This document shows, piece by piece, positions 14,233 to 23,821 of a DNA stretch of 42,312 nucleotides (the first letter of the stretch is position 1; the number at the start of each line of letters is the position of its first letter). The notes beneath the pieces were generated by a model. The model was given only the letters and a program-made list of their open reading frames with translations, was not told where the DNA came from and made no database searches. Made by a program: the position numbers and the translations under genes. Origin of the DNA: Burkholderiales bacterium (GTDB taxonomy: Bacteria; Pseudomonadota; Gammaproteobacteria; Burkholderiales; SG8-41); contig JAUXMZ010000006.1 in assembly GCA_030683105.1 (NCBI GenBank), positions 1 to 42,312 on the forward strand. The letters are read 5' to 3'.

Positions 14233-15198
14233 TTACTGCAGTTTGATGCCCGCGCTCCTGATCAGGTCACCGTTCTTTTTCACATCTGCCTGGAGGAAAG
14301 TCGCAAGCTCCGTCGGCGTGCTGCCAACGAGATCGGAACCCTCCCGGTACAGATAGTCCTTGAATCCCTGCGCGCTGCTCGCTTTGAGGATGGCGCCATG
14401 CAGACGGGCGACGATATCCTGGGGCGCACCGGCGGGGGCGAAAATGGCCTGCCAGCCGCCAAACTCGTAGCCGGGGACCGTTTCCGCGATCGCCGGAAGG
14501 TCGGGCAGCGCCGCCAGCCGCTTCGTGCTCGACACCCCGAGGGTGCGCAGCTTGCCGGTCTTCATGTGGGTTAGCGAGGTCGATACGGGCGAGAACGAAA
14601 GATGCGATTCCCCGCTCAACACGCCTACGACCAGTTGCCCGCCGCTCTTGTACGGCACGTGCAGCAGGTTCACCTTGGCCATCTGCTTGAACAGCTCGCC
14701 GGACAGATGGCTGGTGGAGCCGTTGCCGGCCGATCCCATCAACAGCTCGCCCGGACGGGCGCGCGCCAACGCGACGAATTCCTTCACCGAGCGCGCCGGC
14801 ACCGAGGGATGTACCGACAACGCATTGAAAAACCGTGACACCAGTGAAACCGGCGCGAAGTCCTTGACCGGGTCATAGCCCACTTTTGCGTACAGCGCGG
14901 GGCTGATGGCCATCGAGACCGATCCACCGATATAAATCGTATAGCCGTCCGGCGCGGACCGCGCCGCGGCTTCAGTGCCGATGATCGCGCCGGCACCGCC
15001 GCGGTTGTCCACCACAATCTGCTGGCCCAGCGCGCCTGACAGTTCCTGCGCAAATGCCCGCGCCATGAGGTCGGTACCGCTGCCCGCCGACCATGGCACG
15101 ATGAACCGGACCGGCTTGCTGGGATACGCCTGCGCGGCCACCACCTGCACCCAGCAGCATGCCGCTGCCATGCACCCACCGATAATCAGCCGCTTCAT
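14233..15198 (-). CDS. Bug/TctC-family periplasmic solute-binding protein (Bug 4)
   Basis: 321 aa. Signal peptide about 1-23 with a Cys-containing hydrophobic core (MAAACCWVQVVAAQA), then PVRFIVPWSAGSGTD, VDNRGGAGA, DGYTIYIG and HVPYKSGGQL. It differs from its tandem neighbour Bug 3 in the cleft motif (KSGGQL against KGGGPM), so the pair is not a recent duplication and probably binds different ligands. GGAAGG 3 nt before the ATG. The GST gene ends 35 bp upstream, so GST and both Bugs are likely co-transcribed. Confidence 0.93.
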   Translation of the reverse strand: MKRLIIGGCMAAACCWVQVVAAQAYPSKPVRFIVPWSAGSGTDLMARAFAQELSGALGQQIVVDNRGGAGAIIGTEAAARSAPDGYTIYIGGSVSMAISPALYAKVGYDPVKDFAPVSLVSRFFNALSVHPSVPARSVKEFVALARARPGELLMGSAGNGSTSHLSGELFKQMAKVNLLHVPYKSGGQLVVGVLSGESHLSFSPVSTSLTHMKTGKLRTLGVSSTKRLAALPDLPAIAETVPGYEFGGWQAIFAPAGAPQDIVARLHGAILKASSAQGFKDYLYREGSDLVGSTPTELATFLQADVKKNGDLIRSAGIKLQ

Positions 15199-15233
15199 AC
15201 GCCTTCCCCCCTGTCAGATAATAATGCCTGGTT

Positions 15234-15827
15234 TTACCCTTGGTGGCACTGCACCCATCCGGGCAGCGCCTCGATGCGTTTTATCCAGCGTACTACGGCC
15301 GGGTACGGCTCAAGCGCGATGCCCGCCTGCGGCGCGCTCGCCGCATAGGGATAGCACGCAATATCGGCAAGCGTTGGCCGCTCCAGCGCGAGCCAGTCGT
15401 GGCCGCTCAAGCGTCCATCCAGCACTGCGAGCGCCGAGCGCCCGAGATCCTGGCATTCCGCGAGATGCCCGCCACGGTTATAAGTCAGCATCACGTACGC
15501 CGCCTGCAAGCCATAACGCACTTCGTTTTGCGCCAGCGCCAGCCACTGCATTACCTCGGCCATCGCCTCAGCATCCAGCGGCAGCCAGTCATGCGCCTCG
15601 TGCTTTCTCGCTATATACACGAGGATCGCGGTCGAATCCCAGTACACCCTGCCGCCGTCCTCGAGCACCGGCACCTGCCCGCGCGGATTAAGCTTGAGAA
15701 ACAGCGGCTTGCGGTTTTCAGCATGCGCGAGATCCACCAAAACCTGTTCATAGGGCACGCCGAGCATGGCCAGCAGCAACCGGGCCTTGTACGCGTTCCC
15801 CGAGCGCTCGGTCATATGCAGCTTCAA
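15234..15827 (-). CDS. Glutathione S-transferase family protein
   Basis: 197 aa. Thioredoxin-like N-domain (1 to about 80) with ERSGNAYK holding the probable catalytic Ser, cis-Pro in GQVPVLEDGG, and the gamma-glutamate-binding DSTAIL. An all-helical C-domain contains the PTLADIACYPY N-capping motif. It conjugates or transfers glutathione, or binds thiols, in detoxification or catabolism. The start is probably the TTG at 15827, because KLHMTERSGN aligns with the family N-terminus; the ATG at 15815 would clip the first strand. Confidence 0.88.
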   Translation of the reverse strand: MKLHMTERSGNAYKARLLLAMLGVPYEQVLVDLAHAENRKPLFLKLNPRGQVPVLEDGGRVYWDSTAILVYIARKHEAHDWLPLDAEAMAEVMQWLALAQNEVRYGLQAAYVMLTYNRGGHLAECQDLGRSALAVLDGRLSGHDWLALERPTLADIACYPYAASAPQAGIALEPYPAVVRWIKRIEALPGWVQCHQG

Positions 15828-15879
15828 GGCGGGTCCTGAAATGTCTCGGCAGAAGATCGGGCAGCTTGGACGTATCCCG

Positions 15880-16878
15880 TCACGCCGCGTGCGCGCGCAC
15901 CCCGCCCGGCAACCGGGCCAGCAGCCCCACGCGCTCGAGCTCCCCGCGCAATGTCATCCGCTCCTGCTCGGTGATCTGCGGCAGCGGCGGCCTGACGTGC
16001 CCGCCGGCCATGCCCAGCAATTCGCTCCACGCTTTAAGGTAATGAATCGGGATGATCTTGTGCTTGAGCCAGGGTTCGCGCATCCACTTCTCATGGACCT
16101 CGCGCAAAGGCTGGATGCCGTTGCGCATCGTCTCCGCTGCCGCTAACTTGCCCGCAAGCGCAAGTTCCGCATAGTCGCGCATCGGCGTGTAGCCCGGCAC
16201 CTGCATCAGAAACGGGGCGGCCGACGACATGTGCACTTTCATGTCGTGGTCGCGCACGAGCCTGAGAAACTCGGTTTCCGAGGGATGGGACAGCACGATC
16301 TTGTCGCCGCACAGCTTCCTCACCTGCTCGTAATGGTCCAGGGAACGCGAGCATTTGATGCCGCAAATGTTCTCTATCCCGGCGATGCGCGCAGTCAGTT
16401 GCGGTGAAAACTCCACCCCTGAAAACGGCGTGTCAAACATCCAGATACCGATATCGACGCGCGAAGCGACTACCTCGAACCACTGGTAAATCGTATCTTC
16501 GCTTGCCCACGGGTAATAAGGATTGATCACGATCGCGAAGTCCGCGCCGACCTCCTGGGCGTGGCGGGTCAGGTCCGCAGTCTCGTTGGGAGAATGGTGC
16601 CCGGTGTGGGCGATGACCTTGCACTTGCCCCTGGCTTCTTCGACGACGATTTCGACGGCGCGCTTGCGCTCCTCCTTGGTCAGCGCCCAGAACTCGCCCA
16701 TCGTGCCGGTGCAGAAAATCCCGTCCACTCCGAGGCCATCAGTGTAGTGGCGCATGTTGCGCCGCAGGCCTGCCTCGTCCAGCTTGTCATCCGGCGTGAA
16801 TGGCGTGGTAATGGCCGCCCAGACCCCGCGAAACTGCGCGCGGGACGCTTCCTTGGCTTCAGATTTGCGATAGTCCAT
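15880..16878 (-). CDS. Dihydrodipicolinate synthase (DapA)-family class I aldolase
   Basis: 332 aa from the ATG at 16878, with GGGGG just upstream; the TTG 15 bp earlier is less likely. TIM barrel with the family landmarks GTMGE (58-62), Y121 in NPYYPWAS, and the Schiff-base K175 in CGIKCSR. It is longer than DapA (about 292 aa) and its context is catabolic. It is therefore more likely a pyruvate aldolase or dehydratase for a sugar acid or aromatic ring-cleavage product than the lysine enzyme. It lies directly downstream of an AraC regulator gene. Confidence 0.88.
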   Translation of the reverse strand: MDYRKSEAKEASRAQFRGVWAAITTPFTPDDKLDEAGLRRNMRHYTDGLGVDGIFCTGTMGEFWALTKEERKRAVEIVVEEARGKCKVIAHTGHHSPNETADLTRHAQEVGADFAIVINPYYPWASEDTIYQWFEVVASRVDIGIWMFDTPFSGVEFSPQLTARIAGIENICGIKCSRSLDHYEQVRKLCGDKIVLSHPSETEFLRLVRDHDMKVHMSSAAPFLMQVPGYTPMRDYAELALAGKLAAAETMRNGIQPLREVHEKWMREPWLKHKIIPIHYLKAWSELLGMAGGHVRPPLPQITEQERMTLRGELERVGLLARLPGGVRAHAA

Positions 16879-17085
16879 CCCGCCCCCTTTCAAGGTGTTC
16901 CCCCGGATTACCCGGGCAGAGGCACTGTCGGATACCTCTCATCGGCCAAGAAAACCCATTCCCCGGCCGCCATCGGCTTGCCGCATGACGGAAACTTGCT
17001 TGCACCGCCGGACCCACCGTGTATTCCACCATGCCGAAAACCGAAAGGCTATCAGGATATTGCGTCGATTTGTCTATTCCTGCGG

Positions 17086-17916
17086 TCAGCTCGAGTTCTC
17101 CGCGCGATAGCGCGCGGGACTCGTGCCCATGCTGCGACGAAACCGGGTGCAGAGGTGACTCTGGCTCGCAAAGCCTGATCGATACGCGATCTCGGTGATC
17201 GGCAACGCCGTGGTGGAAAGCAGCTGGCGGGCGCGTTCTACCCGCTGGCGGGTAACGTATTCGTACGGTCCCATGCCGGCACGGGCCTTGAAACACCGGG
17301 AAAAATGAAAGGGACTGAGACGGACGACGGCGGCGATATCCGAAACCGAAAGGTCTTTGTCGAGATTATCCGCCACGAATGCCTCAACGCGGCGCATGGC
17401 TACCGCCGAAAGCGCCAGTGCTCCGCTCACCTCGCCATCGCGCAGGCAGCCGCGCAACAGGCGCACCGCCAGAAAATTCGCGAGGCTTTCGGCATAAAGC
17501 CGGCACGATAACGGGTCTGAATTGAGCTCGCTCAACAGGGTGCGGGCAATGCCGTAGGTTGCGGTGTCCTTGCCTGTGCAACTCGTCTGGACGGACGCCT
17601 TGCCGCCCAGGCTGATATCCTCCGCCACCGCTGCAGTCCAGCCGGCATCGACGTAAAAACCGACGCTCTCCCAGGCCCCTTCCCAGCGGCCCGCGTGAGG
17701 CTCCCCGGCGGGATTGACGATGACGTTGCCGTCAATGGTAGTAAGACGAGTCTGGCCGTTATTCGCAGTCCACCAGCGCACATCGACCGGCTTTCCAATG
17801 GTGATACTGATCTGATGGCCGGGGTGCCGATGCTCGCTCACGCCGCCACGGTCGCGGCGATGATAATAGAACCCAAGGCAGCCCTTGCTCTCGCTCTTTA
17901 TCACTGTGGCCTTCAT
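17086..17916 (-). CDS. AraC-family transcriptional regulator
   Basis: 276 aa from the ATG at 17916 (AGGGGG 5 nt upstream); a 15-codon extension in frame lacks a ribosome site. An N-terminal cupin-like sensor domain (about 15-150) contains EHRHPGHQI and the NPAGEPHAG strand. The C-terminal double helix-turn-helix (about 180-270) has DLSVSDIAAVVRLSPFHFSR and the second-helix signature ITEIAYRSGFASQSHLCTRF. It is encoded in the same direction as its neighbours, between the aldo/keto reductase and the DapA-like gene, so it may control either side. The effector is unknown. Confidence 0.92.
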   Translation of the reverse strand: MKATVIKSESKGCLGFYYHRRDRGGVSEHRHPGHQISITIGKPVDVRWWTANNGQTRLTTIDGNVIVNPAGEPHAGRWEGAWESVGFYVDAGWTAAVAEDISLGGKASVQTSCTGKDTATYGIARTLLSELNSDPLSCRLYAESLANFLAVRLLRGCLRDGEVSGALALSAVAMRRVEAFVADNLDKDLSVSDIAAVVRLSPFHFSRCFKARAGMGPYEYVTRQRVERARQLLSTTALPITEIAYRSGFASQSHLCTRFRRSMGTSPARYRAENSS

Positions 17917-17988
17917 CCTGCCCCCTGTCTTCCGTCGTTGCTCGCAGCGACCTGCCCGCATCTTCCTTTTCAGTCAATCACACTCAGT

Positions 17989-18000
17989 CCGGCATGCCGG
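17989..18000. promoter_or_regulatory. 12-bp perfect palindrome upstream of the AraC gene
   Basis: CCGGCATGCCGG, in the 88-bp gap between the aldo/keto reductase stop and the AraC start. It could be an autoregulatory operator, or a chance GC-rich palindrome. Confidence 0.25.
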
Positions 18001-18004
18001 TGCA

Positions 18005-18988
18005 CTACAATCCTACGCCTTTCAGCACGTGCGCCGGATAGCGCTCCCCCGCGCCGGCACCTATGGCAAAGACCTGGCTTAGATGCTCGAGATCACCGGC
18101 GCTCAGCTGCAACTCGGCCGCCGTGACATTCTGCTCAAGGTTGTGCACATGGCTGGTTCCAGGGATGGGCACGATGTCCTCGCCTTGAGCGAGTATCCAT
18201 GCCAGCGCCACCTGGGCCGGTGAGGCCTGGTTGCGCGCAGCAACGGATTCGAGTTCCCGTACCAGGCCGAGGTTACGCGCCAGATTTTCGGGCTTGAACC
18301 GTGGATTGTTGCGCCTTCTGTCGCCCGGCGGCAGATCATCCACGCTCTTGATTGTTCCGGTGAGCAGGCCGCGGCCCAGCGGCGCGTAGGCGATGTAGCC
18401 GACGCCGAGCTCGCGGCAAGCCGCGAGGATGTCGCGCTCCATCTCGCGGTACCACAGTGAATATTCGGTCTGCAGCACCGTGATCGGATGCTCGCGATGC
18501 GCGCGCTTGAGAGTGCGCGCGCCCGCTTCGCAAATACCCAGGAACCGCACCTTGCCCTGGCTGATCAGCTGCGCCATCGCCCCTATGGTTTCCTCTATCG
18601 GCACGCCGGGGTCGACGCGATGCAGATAATAGAGATCGATGACATCGACGCCGATACGCTTTAAGCTGGCATCGCAGCACTCGAACACGTATTCCGGACG
18701 GCCATTGGTGGCCTTCTTGCCGTCAGGCAGATCGATATTGCCGAACTTGCTGGCAATCACCGCCTGGTTGCGGTGGCCCTTGAGGGCCCGGCCGAGCAAT
18801 GTTTCGTGGCGGCTGCCCCAGTAGGCATCGGAGGTGTCGAAAAAATTGATGCCCAGATCGAGCGCGCGCCGTATCGTTGCGTTGAATTCCGCTTCCAGCG
18901 GGTCACCGAACTGTATCGGCCGGGTGCCTCGGCCCAGGCCTATGGCGGAAACCTGCGGGCCGTTGTAGCCAAGCCGGCGATATTTCAT
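18005..18988 (-). CDS. Aldo/keto reductase
   Basis: 327 aa, full TIM barrel. The catalytic tetrad is complete: D51 and Y56 in FDTSDAYWG, K81 in IASKFG, H123 in LYYLHRVDP. Near the C-terminus, VPIPGTSHVHNLEQNV is the NADPH-binding stretch. Cytosolic NADPH-dependent carbonyl reductase, or the reverse reaction. Its ATG follows the permease stop codon by one base (TGATATG), so it belongs to the ABC-transporter operon and may act on the imported compound. Confidence 0.93.
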   Translation of the reverse strand: MKYRRLGYNGPQVSAIGLGRGTRPIQFGDPLEAEFNATIRRALDLGINFFDTSDAYWGSRHETLLGRALKGHRNQAVIASKFGNIDLPDGKKATNGRPEYVFECCDASLKRIGVDVIDLYYLHRVDPGVPIEETIGAMAQLISQGKVRFLGICEAGARTLKRAHREHPITVLQTEYSLWYREMERDILAACRELGVGYIAYAPLGRGLLTGTIKSVDDLPPGDRRRNNPRFKPENLARNLGLVRELESVAARNQASPAQVALAWILAQGEDIVPIPGTSHVHNLEQNVTAAELQLSAGDLEHLSQVFAIGAGAGERYPAHVLKGVGL

Positions 18989-18989
18989 A

Positions 18990-19799
18990 TCAGTCCCGCC
19001 TCGCCCACGGCAGGTAACGCCGCGTCAGCCAGTTGATCAGGGCTTCGAAGCTCACCCCGACCGCCACCAGCACGATCACCGCGATGAATGCCTCATTGTG
19101 CTTGAAGGTCCGCGAGTTATAGAGAATGTAGTAGCCGAGCCCGGGTATGGACACGAAGAATTCGGCCACCACCGCGCCCACCAGCGCGCGCCCGGCGGCC
19201 AGCCGCAGGCCGGCGAGCAGATAAGGCAGTGACGAGGGGAAGATGATGTCAAACAGCGTTTGGAACGGACGCGCGCGAAACGATTGCGCAACCTCGAGGT
19301 ACTCCAGCGGCACCGAACGCGCGCCGTCACACGCATTGGTCGATATCGAGAAGAATGCCGCAAACACCACCACCGCAAGGCGCGCGTCGGCGTTGTATCC
19401 GAACCACAGGGTGACCAGCGGCAGTATCGCGATCATCGGCGTCGCGAACAGGCTGTTCACGTAATAGCGCAAGCCGCGCTCCACCACATTGATGCGTCCC
19501 ATGGCGAATCCGACCGCGGTGCCGAACACGATGGATATCAGCAGGCCTATGAGCACCGCCGACAGGGTCTGGCCTGCCGCCGACAGGAATTGCCGGTCAC
19601 TGATGACTGCCGCGAATACCCTGACGATGCCGCTCGGCTTGGCCACGTAGCCCGGGGCGAACGCGCGCACGACACCTTCCCAGATCAGCAGCAGCACGAT
19701 GCCGGCCGCGATTTTCAGGAACAGAGGAGAAGTAACCCAACTGGAACGTTCCGCATCAGGCACGGGAGACCTTGCAGCCGCAACAGTCTGCGCCGTCAT
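18990..19799 (-). CDS. ABC transporter permease, SsuC/TauC type (permease 2)
   Basis: 269 aa. About six membrane segments, the first at about 29-48. The cytoplasmic EAA loop is clear: YLEVAQSFRARPFQTLFDII followed by FPSSLPYLLAGLR. It overlaps the upstream permease gene by 4 bp (ATGA), indicating translational coupling. With the second permease, ATPase and binding protein it forms a complete nitrate/sulfonate/taurine-type importer with a heterodimeric channel. Confidence 0.93.
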   Translation of the reverse strand: MTAQTVAAARSPVPDAERSSWVTSPLFLKIAAGIVLLLIWEGVVRAFAPGYVAKPSGIVRVFAAVISDRQFLSAAGQTLSAVLIGLLISIVFGTAVGFAMGRINVVERGLRYYVNSLFATPMIAILPLVTLWFGYNADARLAVVVFAAFFSISTNACDGARSVPLEYLEVAQSFRARPFQTLFDIIFPSSLPYLLAGLRLAAGRALVGAVVAEFFVSIPGLGYYILYNSRTFKHNEAFIAVIVLVAVGVSFEALINWLTRRYLPWARRD

Positions 19800-20560
19800 G
19801 GCTTATACCCGCGCCAGGCCGCAAAGCGGTTCTCGATATAGCGCCCGAGATCCATCAGACCCACGCCGAGCAGCACAATGATCAGTATCGCCGCCAGCAT
19901 GCCGGCGGTATCGAAATTCTGCGAACCCATCATGATCATCTGGCCGAGGCCCGACGGGCTCAGGAAAAACTCGGCGGCGACCATGCCGACCAGGCCGCGC
20001 GCGATCGCCTGGCGTATGCCGGTCATCGTGAACGGCAGCGTGTACGGGATCATCACGTCGAACCACAGGCGCCACTCGCTCGAACGGAAAGACTGCGCGA
20101 CCTCGATCAACTCCGGCCGTATGCTGCGCGCCCCCTCCACCGTGTTATAGAGGATGGGAAACACCGCGAACAGGAACACCACCAGCACCTTGGGCGCAAA
20201 CCCGAACCCCATCATCGACAGTATGAAAGGGATCAGCGCCACCATCGGCGTCGCGTAGAGCATCATGATGTAGTTTTCGAGCGCGACGCGCAGCCAGCGC
20301 ACCCGCGCCAGCAGCATGCCTGCCGGGGCGCCCACGAGTATCGCCAGGGAGAGTCCGCTCAGATACAGCTGGAACGAACTCGCCACCTGGCGCATGAGGA
20401 CGCCGCTGTGCAGCAGATCGAAAAGGCTGCGCAGCGTGGAGGACAGCGTCGCCCAGAACGCGTCGCTGGTGTAACGGCCGGCGACTTCCCATACCGCCGC
20501 GCCCACCAGGAGGCTGACAATAACCGTGGCATAACGCGCCCAGCGCGCCTCCGATCCCAT
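19796..20560 (-). CDS. ABC transporter permease, SsuC/TauC type (permease 1)
   Basis: 254 aa, about six membrane segments. EAA loop LIEVAQSFRSSEWRLWFDVM then IPYTLPFTMTGIRQ. The two permeases share the loop pattern but differ elsewhere, so the channel is heterodimeric; many Ssu/Tau systems use one permease gene. It starts 17 bp after the binding-protein stop codon. Confidence 0.93.
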   Translation of the reverse strand: MGSEARWARYATVIVSLLVGAAVWEVAGRYTSDAFWATLSSTLRSLFDLLHSGVLMRQVASSFQLYLSGLSLAILVGAPAGMLLARVRWLRVALENYIMMLYATPMVALIPFILSMMGFGFAPKVLVVFLFAVFPILYNTVEGARSIRPELIEVAQSFRSSEWRLWFDVMIPYTLPFTMTGIRQAIARGLVGMVAAEFFLSPSGLGQMIMMGSQNFDTAGMLAAILIIVLLGVGLMDLGRYIENRFAAWRGYKP

Positions 20561-20577
20561 TTCAGTTCAACAGCGCG

Positions 20578-21591
20578 TTACTTTTTCGTCAACGCGACGG
20601 CATCGCGCCAGATCGAAGTGTCGGCGAGTCGTTCATACGACGCGACGGCCTTGTCTTCCTTGATGTTGCCTACCGCCTTCTGGGTCTTGCCCACGGCCTC
20701 GATGTTCGCGCGGCCGAGACCGTCCTTGTCCTTGGGCCAGAACTCCATTTCGATATAGCCTTTCAGCGCCTGGGTCGCGATTGCGCCGGAGCGGCCGGTG
20801 GGCGCCGCATCCTGCGCCACCTTGGCCGCATTGGCCGGATTGCGCATGAAGCGTTCCGCTTCGATCAGGCCGGCAACGATGCGCACATAGGCGTCGCGGT
20901 TCTTGGCCAGATGCTCCTGATGGGCCACCAGCAGCAGGTAGTGATCCAGCGGGCGCGACTCCTTCTGCGTGACCACGGTCTTCAGCGGTTTCTTGGTTTC
21001 GGCCTCGATCACGGGAATGTCGTCGACGTGCAGCACGCCGAACTTGAGCTGGCCGGCAACCATCGCCGCGCCGACGTTGGAACTCAGCGCCACCTGCTGC
21101 ACCTCATCGATTTTCATTTTGCATCCGGCGAGCATCACCCTGAGCGCAATGGAGCGCGCCCCGCCCACCGAATCCACGCCGATCGGCGCACCTTTCAGGC
21201 TCTCGCACGTGGCGCTGCCATCGGTGGAGCCGATCAGCCAGTCCGGGTGCTCCATGCCCCAGATGCCGACAAGCTTTACATCGGTGTTCGACACCTGGGT
21301 CACGATCAGCGGCGTGGGCGACAGCGACACCGCGACCTCGCCCGAGGCCACTGCGCGCGAGGCCGCAGCACCCGTCTCGAACGCGCGCACGGTGACGTCA
21401 ACACCGTGTTTCTTGAAAAACCCCTGTTTTTCGGCGACCAGCGCGACCGTCCCGCCAAACACGGGCGGAATGCCGGGAATGCCGAGCGTCAGTTTCTGCT
21501 GCGCCGCGCCGAGCACGGGAAACAGCATCAGGGCCAGCATCGCGCACGCAGCGCGTATACCACTGATACCTGAGAATTTACGTGTCATCAT
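20578..21591 (-). CDS. ABC transporter substrate-binding protein, SsuA/TauA/NMT1-like
   Basis: 337 aa from the ATG at 21591, supported by AGGAGG 8 nt upstream; the in-frame TTG at 21597 is only 3 nt from that site. Sec signal peptide about 1-30 ending in VLGAAQQ. The mature protein has the periplasmic-binding type II pattern of this family (GIPPVFGGTVALVAEKQGFFKKHGV, then FETGAAASRAVASGEVAVS). Such proteins bind sulfonates, taurine, nitrate or thiamin-precursor-like molecules. The ligand is unknown. First of the four transport genes after the ATPase. Confidence 0.92.
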   Translation of the reverse strand: MMTRKFSGISGIRAACAMLALMLFPVLGAAQQKLTLGIPGIPPVFGGTVALVAEKQGFFKKHGVDVTVRAFETGAAASRAVASGEVAVSLSPTPLIVTQVSNTDVKLVGIWGMEHPDWLIGSTDGSATCESLKGAPIGVDSVGGARSIALRVMLAGCKMKIDEVQQVALSSNVGAAMVAGQLKFGVLHVDDIPVIEAETKKPLKTVVTQKESRPLDHYLLLVAHQEHLAKNRDAYVRIVAGLIEAERFMRNPANAAKVAQDAAPTGRSGAIATQALKGYIEMEFWPKDKDGLGRANIEAVGKTQKAVGNIKEDKAVASYERLADTSIWRDAVALTKK

Positions 21592-21626
21592 GGTCAAGTC
21601 CTCCTTGGTTGTCGATAAAACAAACT

Positions 21627-22424
21627 TCAGCGAATTACTTCCAGCTCGGCCTGTCGTGCATCGGCCATCAGCGTGTTCCAGACATGTTCGCGCAGCTCTG
21701 CAAAACGCGGCAGCAGCAGCGTCGCGCGGTTGCGCGGTCGCGGCAGGTCGACTTCGACGATCTCGTGCACGGTGCTCGGCCGTCCTTTGAGCACCAGCAC
21801 GCGGTCCCCCATCAGCACCGCCTCGTCGATGGCGTGCGTGACAAACACCATGGTCGTCGGGCGCGACTCCCAGATGCGCAGCATCTCGAATTGCAGGATT
21901 TCGCGCGTTTGTGCATCCACCGCACCGAACGGCTCATCCATCAGCAGCACGCGCGGCTCCACCGCCAGCGCGCGCGCCAGTCCGCAGCGCTGCTGCATGC
22001 CGCCGGATATCTGATAGGGATAATAGTGCTCGAACCCGGACAAGCCGACCAGCTTGATGTATTCGGGGATCTTTTCGTCGATCTGCGCGCGGGTTGCGCC
22101 GGCAAGCTTGAGTCCGTAGGCGACGTTATTGAACACCGTTTTCCAGGGAAACAGCCCGAAATGCTGAAACACCATAGCCACGCCTTCACGCGGACTGGTG
22201 ATGGCTTCCCCCTCCATCGTGATTTCGCCTTCGGTGAGCGGGATCAGGCCGTTCATGCACCGGAGCAGCGTCGTCTTGCCGCAACCCGAGGGCCCGATGA
22301 TCGCCAGCACCTCGCGTTCACCGACCTCGAGTTCGACGTCACTGAAGACCTGCAGTTTGCTGAAGCGTTTTCCGGCACCCGACATTGCGATGCGTGGCTT
22401 TGCCTGCTGTGCCTCGATATCCAA
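21627..22424 (-). CDS. ABC transporter ATP-binding protein, SsuB/TauB type
   Basis: 265 aa. Walker A GPSGCGKT (44-51), Q87, signature ISGGMQQR (139-146), Walker B VLLMDEPFGAVD (159-170) and H197 of the switch loop are all intact, so it should be active. The start is a TTG preceded by a G-rich site; the next in-frame ATG (22385) would remove the first strand. It energises the two permeases that follow. Confidence 0.93.
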   Translation of the reverse strand: MDIEAQQAKPRIAMSGAGKRFSKLQVFSDVELEVGEREVLAIIGPSGCGKTTLLRCMNGLIPLTEGEITMEGEAITSPREGVAMVFQHFGLFPWKTVFNNVAYGLKLAGATRAQIDEKIPEYIKLVGLSGFEHYYPYQISGGMQQRCGLARALAVEPRVLLMDEPFGAVDAQTREILQFEMLRIWESRPTTMVFVTHAIDEAVLMGDRVLVLKGRPSTVHEIVEVDLPRPRNRATLLLPRFAELREHVWNTLMADARQAELEVIR

Positions 22425-22570
22425 ACCCTGCCCCCCGATTCCCGTTATGCCTTATTTTTCACCGGTGTTACGTTCTGCAACACATTTTAATCTGGATTTT
22501 TTCGCTTTGAGAACACCGGGCCGCAGGTAAATCTGCGCATGCAGCAGAGTAGGCGCTCCCATGCTGCGAG

Positions 22571-23821
22571 TCAACCTCGCACCTCCGGTTTAATTGTCGT
22601 AATGTTGCGCCGCATTGCCAGATCGATGCACGCCACATGATCGCTCACCGAACATGCGACAAATGCAATGTCGCCATCTCTCAAAAATACACTATGCGAC
22701 GAACCGCGCCCCACTTCGATACGCGCTATCTCGCAGTGCTCCTGCGCGTCATAAAGTCGCACATAATCTGAAGCAAATCCCGTCGCGATCACGTATCGGC
22801 CGTCCGGCGATACATCGAGGCCGTGCGGGTACGGTTCGGTCGGCAGCAATGCAACCCTCGCCAGGGTCGTCGCATCGAACACCGCCAGGGTATCTTCGAG
22901 GAAATTGGCGACATAGACCCAGCGGCCGTCGGGCGTGATGTCGATCGCGTGCGCCCAGGCCCCGCTCTCGGCGTGCGCCACGCGCTCACCTTCGACCGAC
23001 AGGCAGCTCAGCGTACCGTCCCAGCTGTTGGCGGAATACACACGGTCACCATCCGGGTGCAAAGCCAGGTGCGCAGGCCCGTCACCGACTGCACAGCGGC
23101 CGACTACATGCCCGTCAGCGAGGCGCACCTTGACCACTTCGCCGTCCCCGGCGCAGGGCACGAACAGATAGTCCCCTTCGCGATCGAGCAACGGGTCGTG
23201 CGGATGGCTGCCTATGGCAAGGGTCTGCACGTCATACCCGTTGCGGCGCGGGCGCGCAATGGTCAACGTGCCGCTGCTGCTGCCGGTGACGCAGACCACG
23301 CCGCCGGGACTCGCCAGTGGCAGTTGCGGCCTGCCGGGCGCCGGCCAGGTGTGCTCGATCCTGAGATCGGACGCGCGCACTGCCACGATCTGATTGCTTC
23401 CGGCATCGGCGATGAACAGCAGGCGCGCCTCGGAGTCGAGCGCAAAGTGCGATGCCTGGGTCGCTACCGCAGCACTGGCGACAACGCGTTTTTCACGCCC
23501 ATCGATGCGGGCGACATGACGGCCGCGCTCGCCGGTCCAGACCGTGCCGTCGGCGGCGGTCACCACATGATGCAGTCCAGATATGGATCCTTGCGCCGGA
23601 CTCAGCCCGCGCTCGATCGAAAGCAGGAATGTAGCGTCTTCCTCTCGCGCAATGCCATGTCGCACGCCGGCTTCCAGCAGCCAGATCCTGAGACTGGTAT
23701 CGTAAGCGTCAACGCGCGCTTCGAGACGCGCGCCGGCCGCGCCGGCATTGTAATGCTCGATTATGGCCCGTCCGCTTTGGGCGGATGTCCGGCCACGGCA
23801 ATCGAGCAATTCCATGTTCAC
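22571..23821 (-). CDS. YncE/YVTN-type beta-propeller protein
   Basis: 416 aa. Seven or so repeats of about 40 residues with recurring (D/G)xRWVYVANxxxDT, PDGRYVIATG and HPDGDRVYSANS strands, the pattern of YVTN-type propellers. Unlike most relatives it has no signal peptide, so it is probably cytoplasmic. It overlaps the nitrilase gene: the GTG start at 23821 spans the nitrilase TGA (GTGA), and an ATG 6 bp on is an alternative. Translational coupling to the nitrilase suggests a joint role, but no catalytic residues can be assigned. Confidence 0.8.
   Translation of the reverse strand: MNMELLDCRGRTSAQSGRAIIEHYNAGAAGARLEARVDAYDTSLRIWLLEAGVRHGIAREEDATFLLSIERGLSPAQGSISGLHHVVTAADGTVWTGERGRHVARIDGREKRVVASAAVATQASHFALDSEARLLFIADAGSNQIVAVRASDLRIEHTWPAPGRPQLPLASPGGVVCVTGSSSGTLTIARPRRNGYDVQTLAIGSHPHDPLLDREGDYLFVPCAGDGEVVKVRLADGHVVGRCAVGDGPAHLALHPDGDRVYSANSWDGTLSCLSVEGERVAHAESGAWAHAIDITPDGRWVYVANFLEDTLAVFDATTLARVALLPTEPYPHGLDVSPDGRYVIATGFASDYVRLYDAQEHCEIARIEVGRGSSHSVFLRDGDIAFVACSVSDHVACIDLAMRRNITTIKPEVRG

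Noticed and set aside
15880-16878. Lysine-pathway dapA
   Set aside because: The Schiff-base Lys and Tyr are there, but the protein is about 40 residues longer and lies in a catabolic context, so the specific dapA name is not justified.
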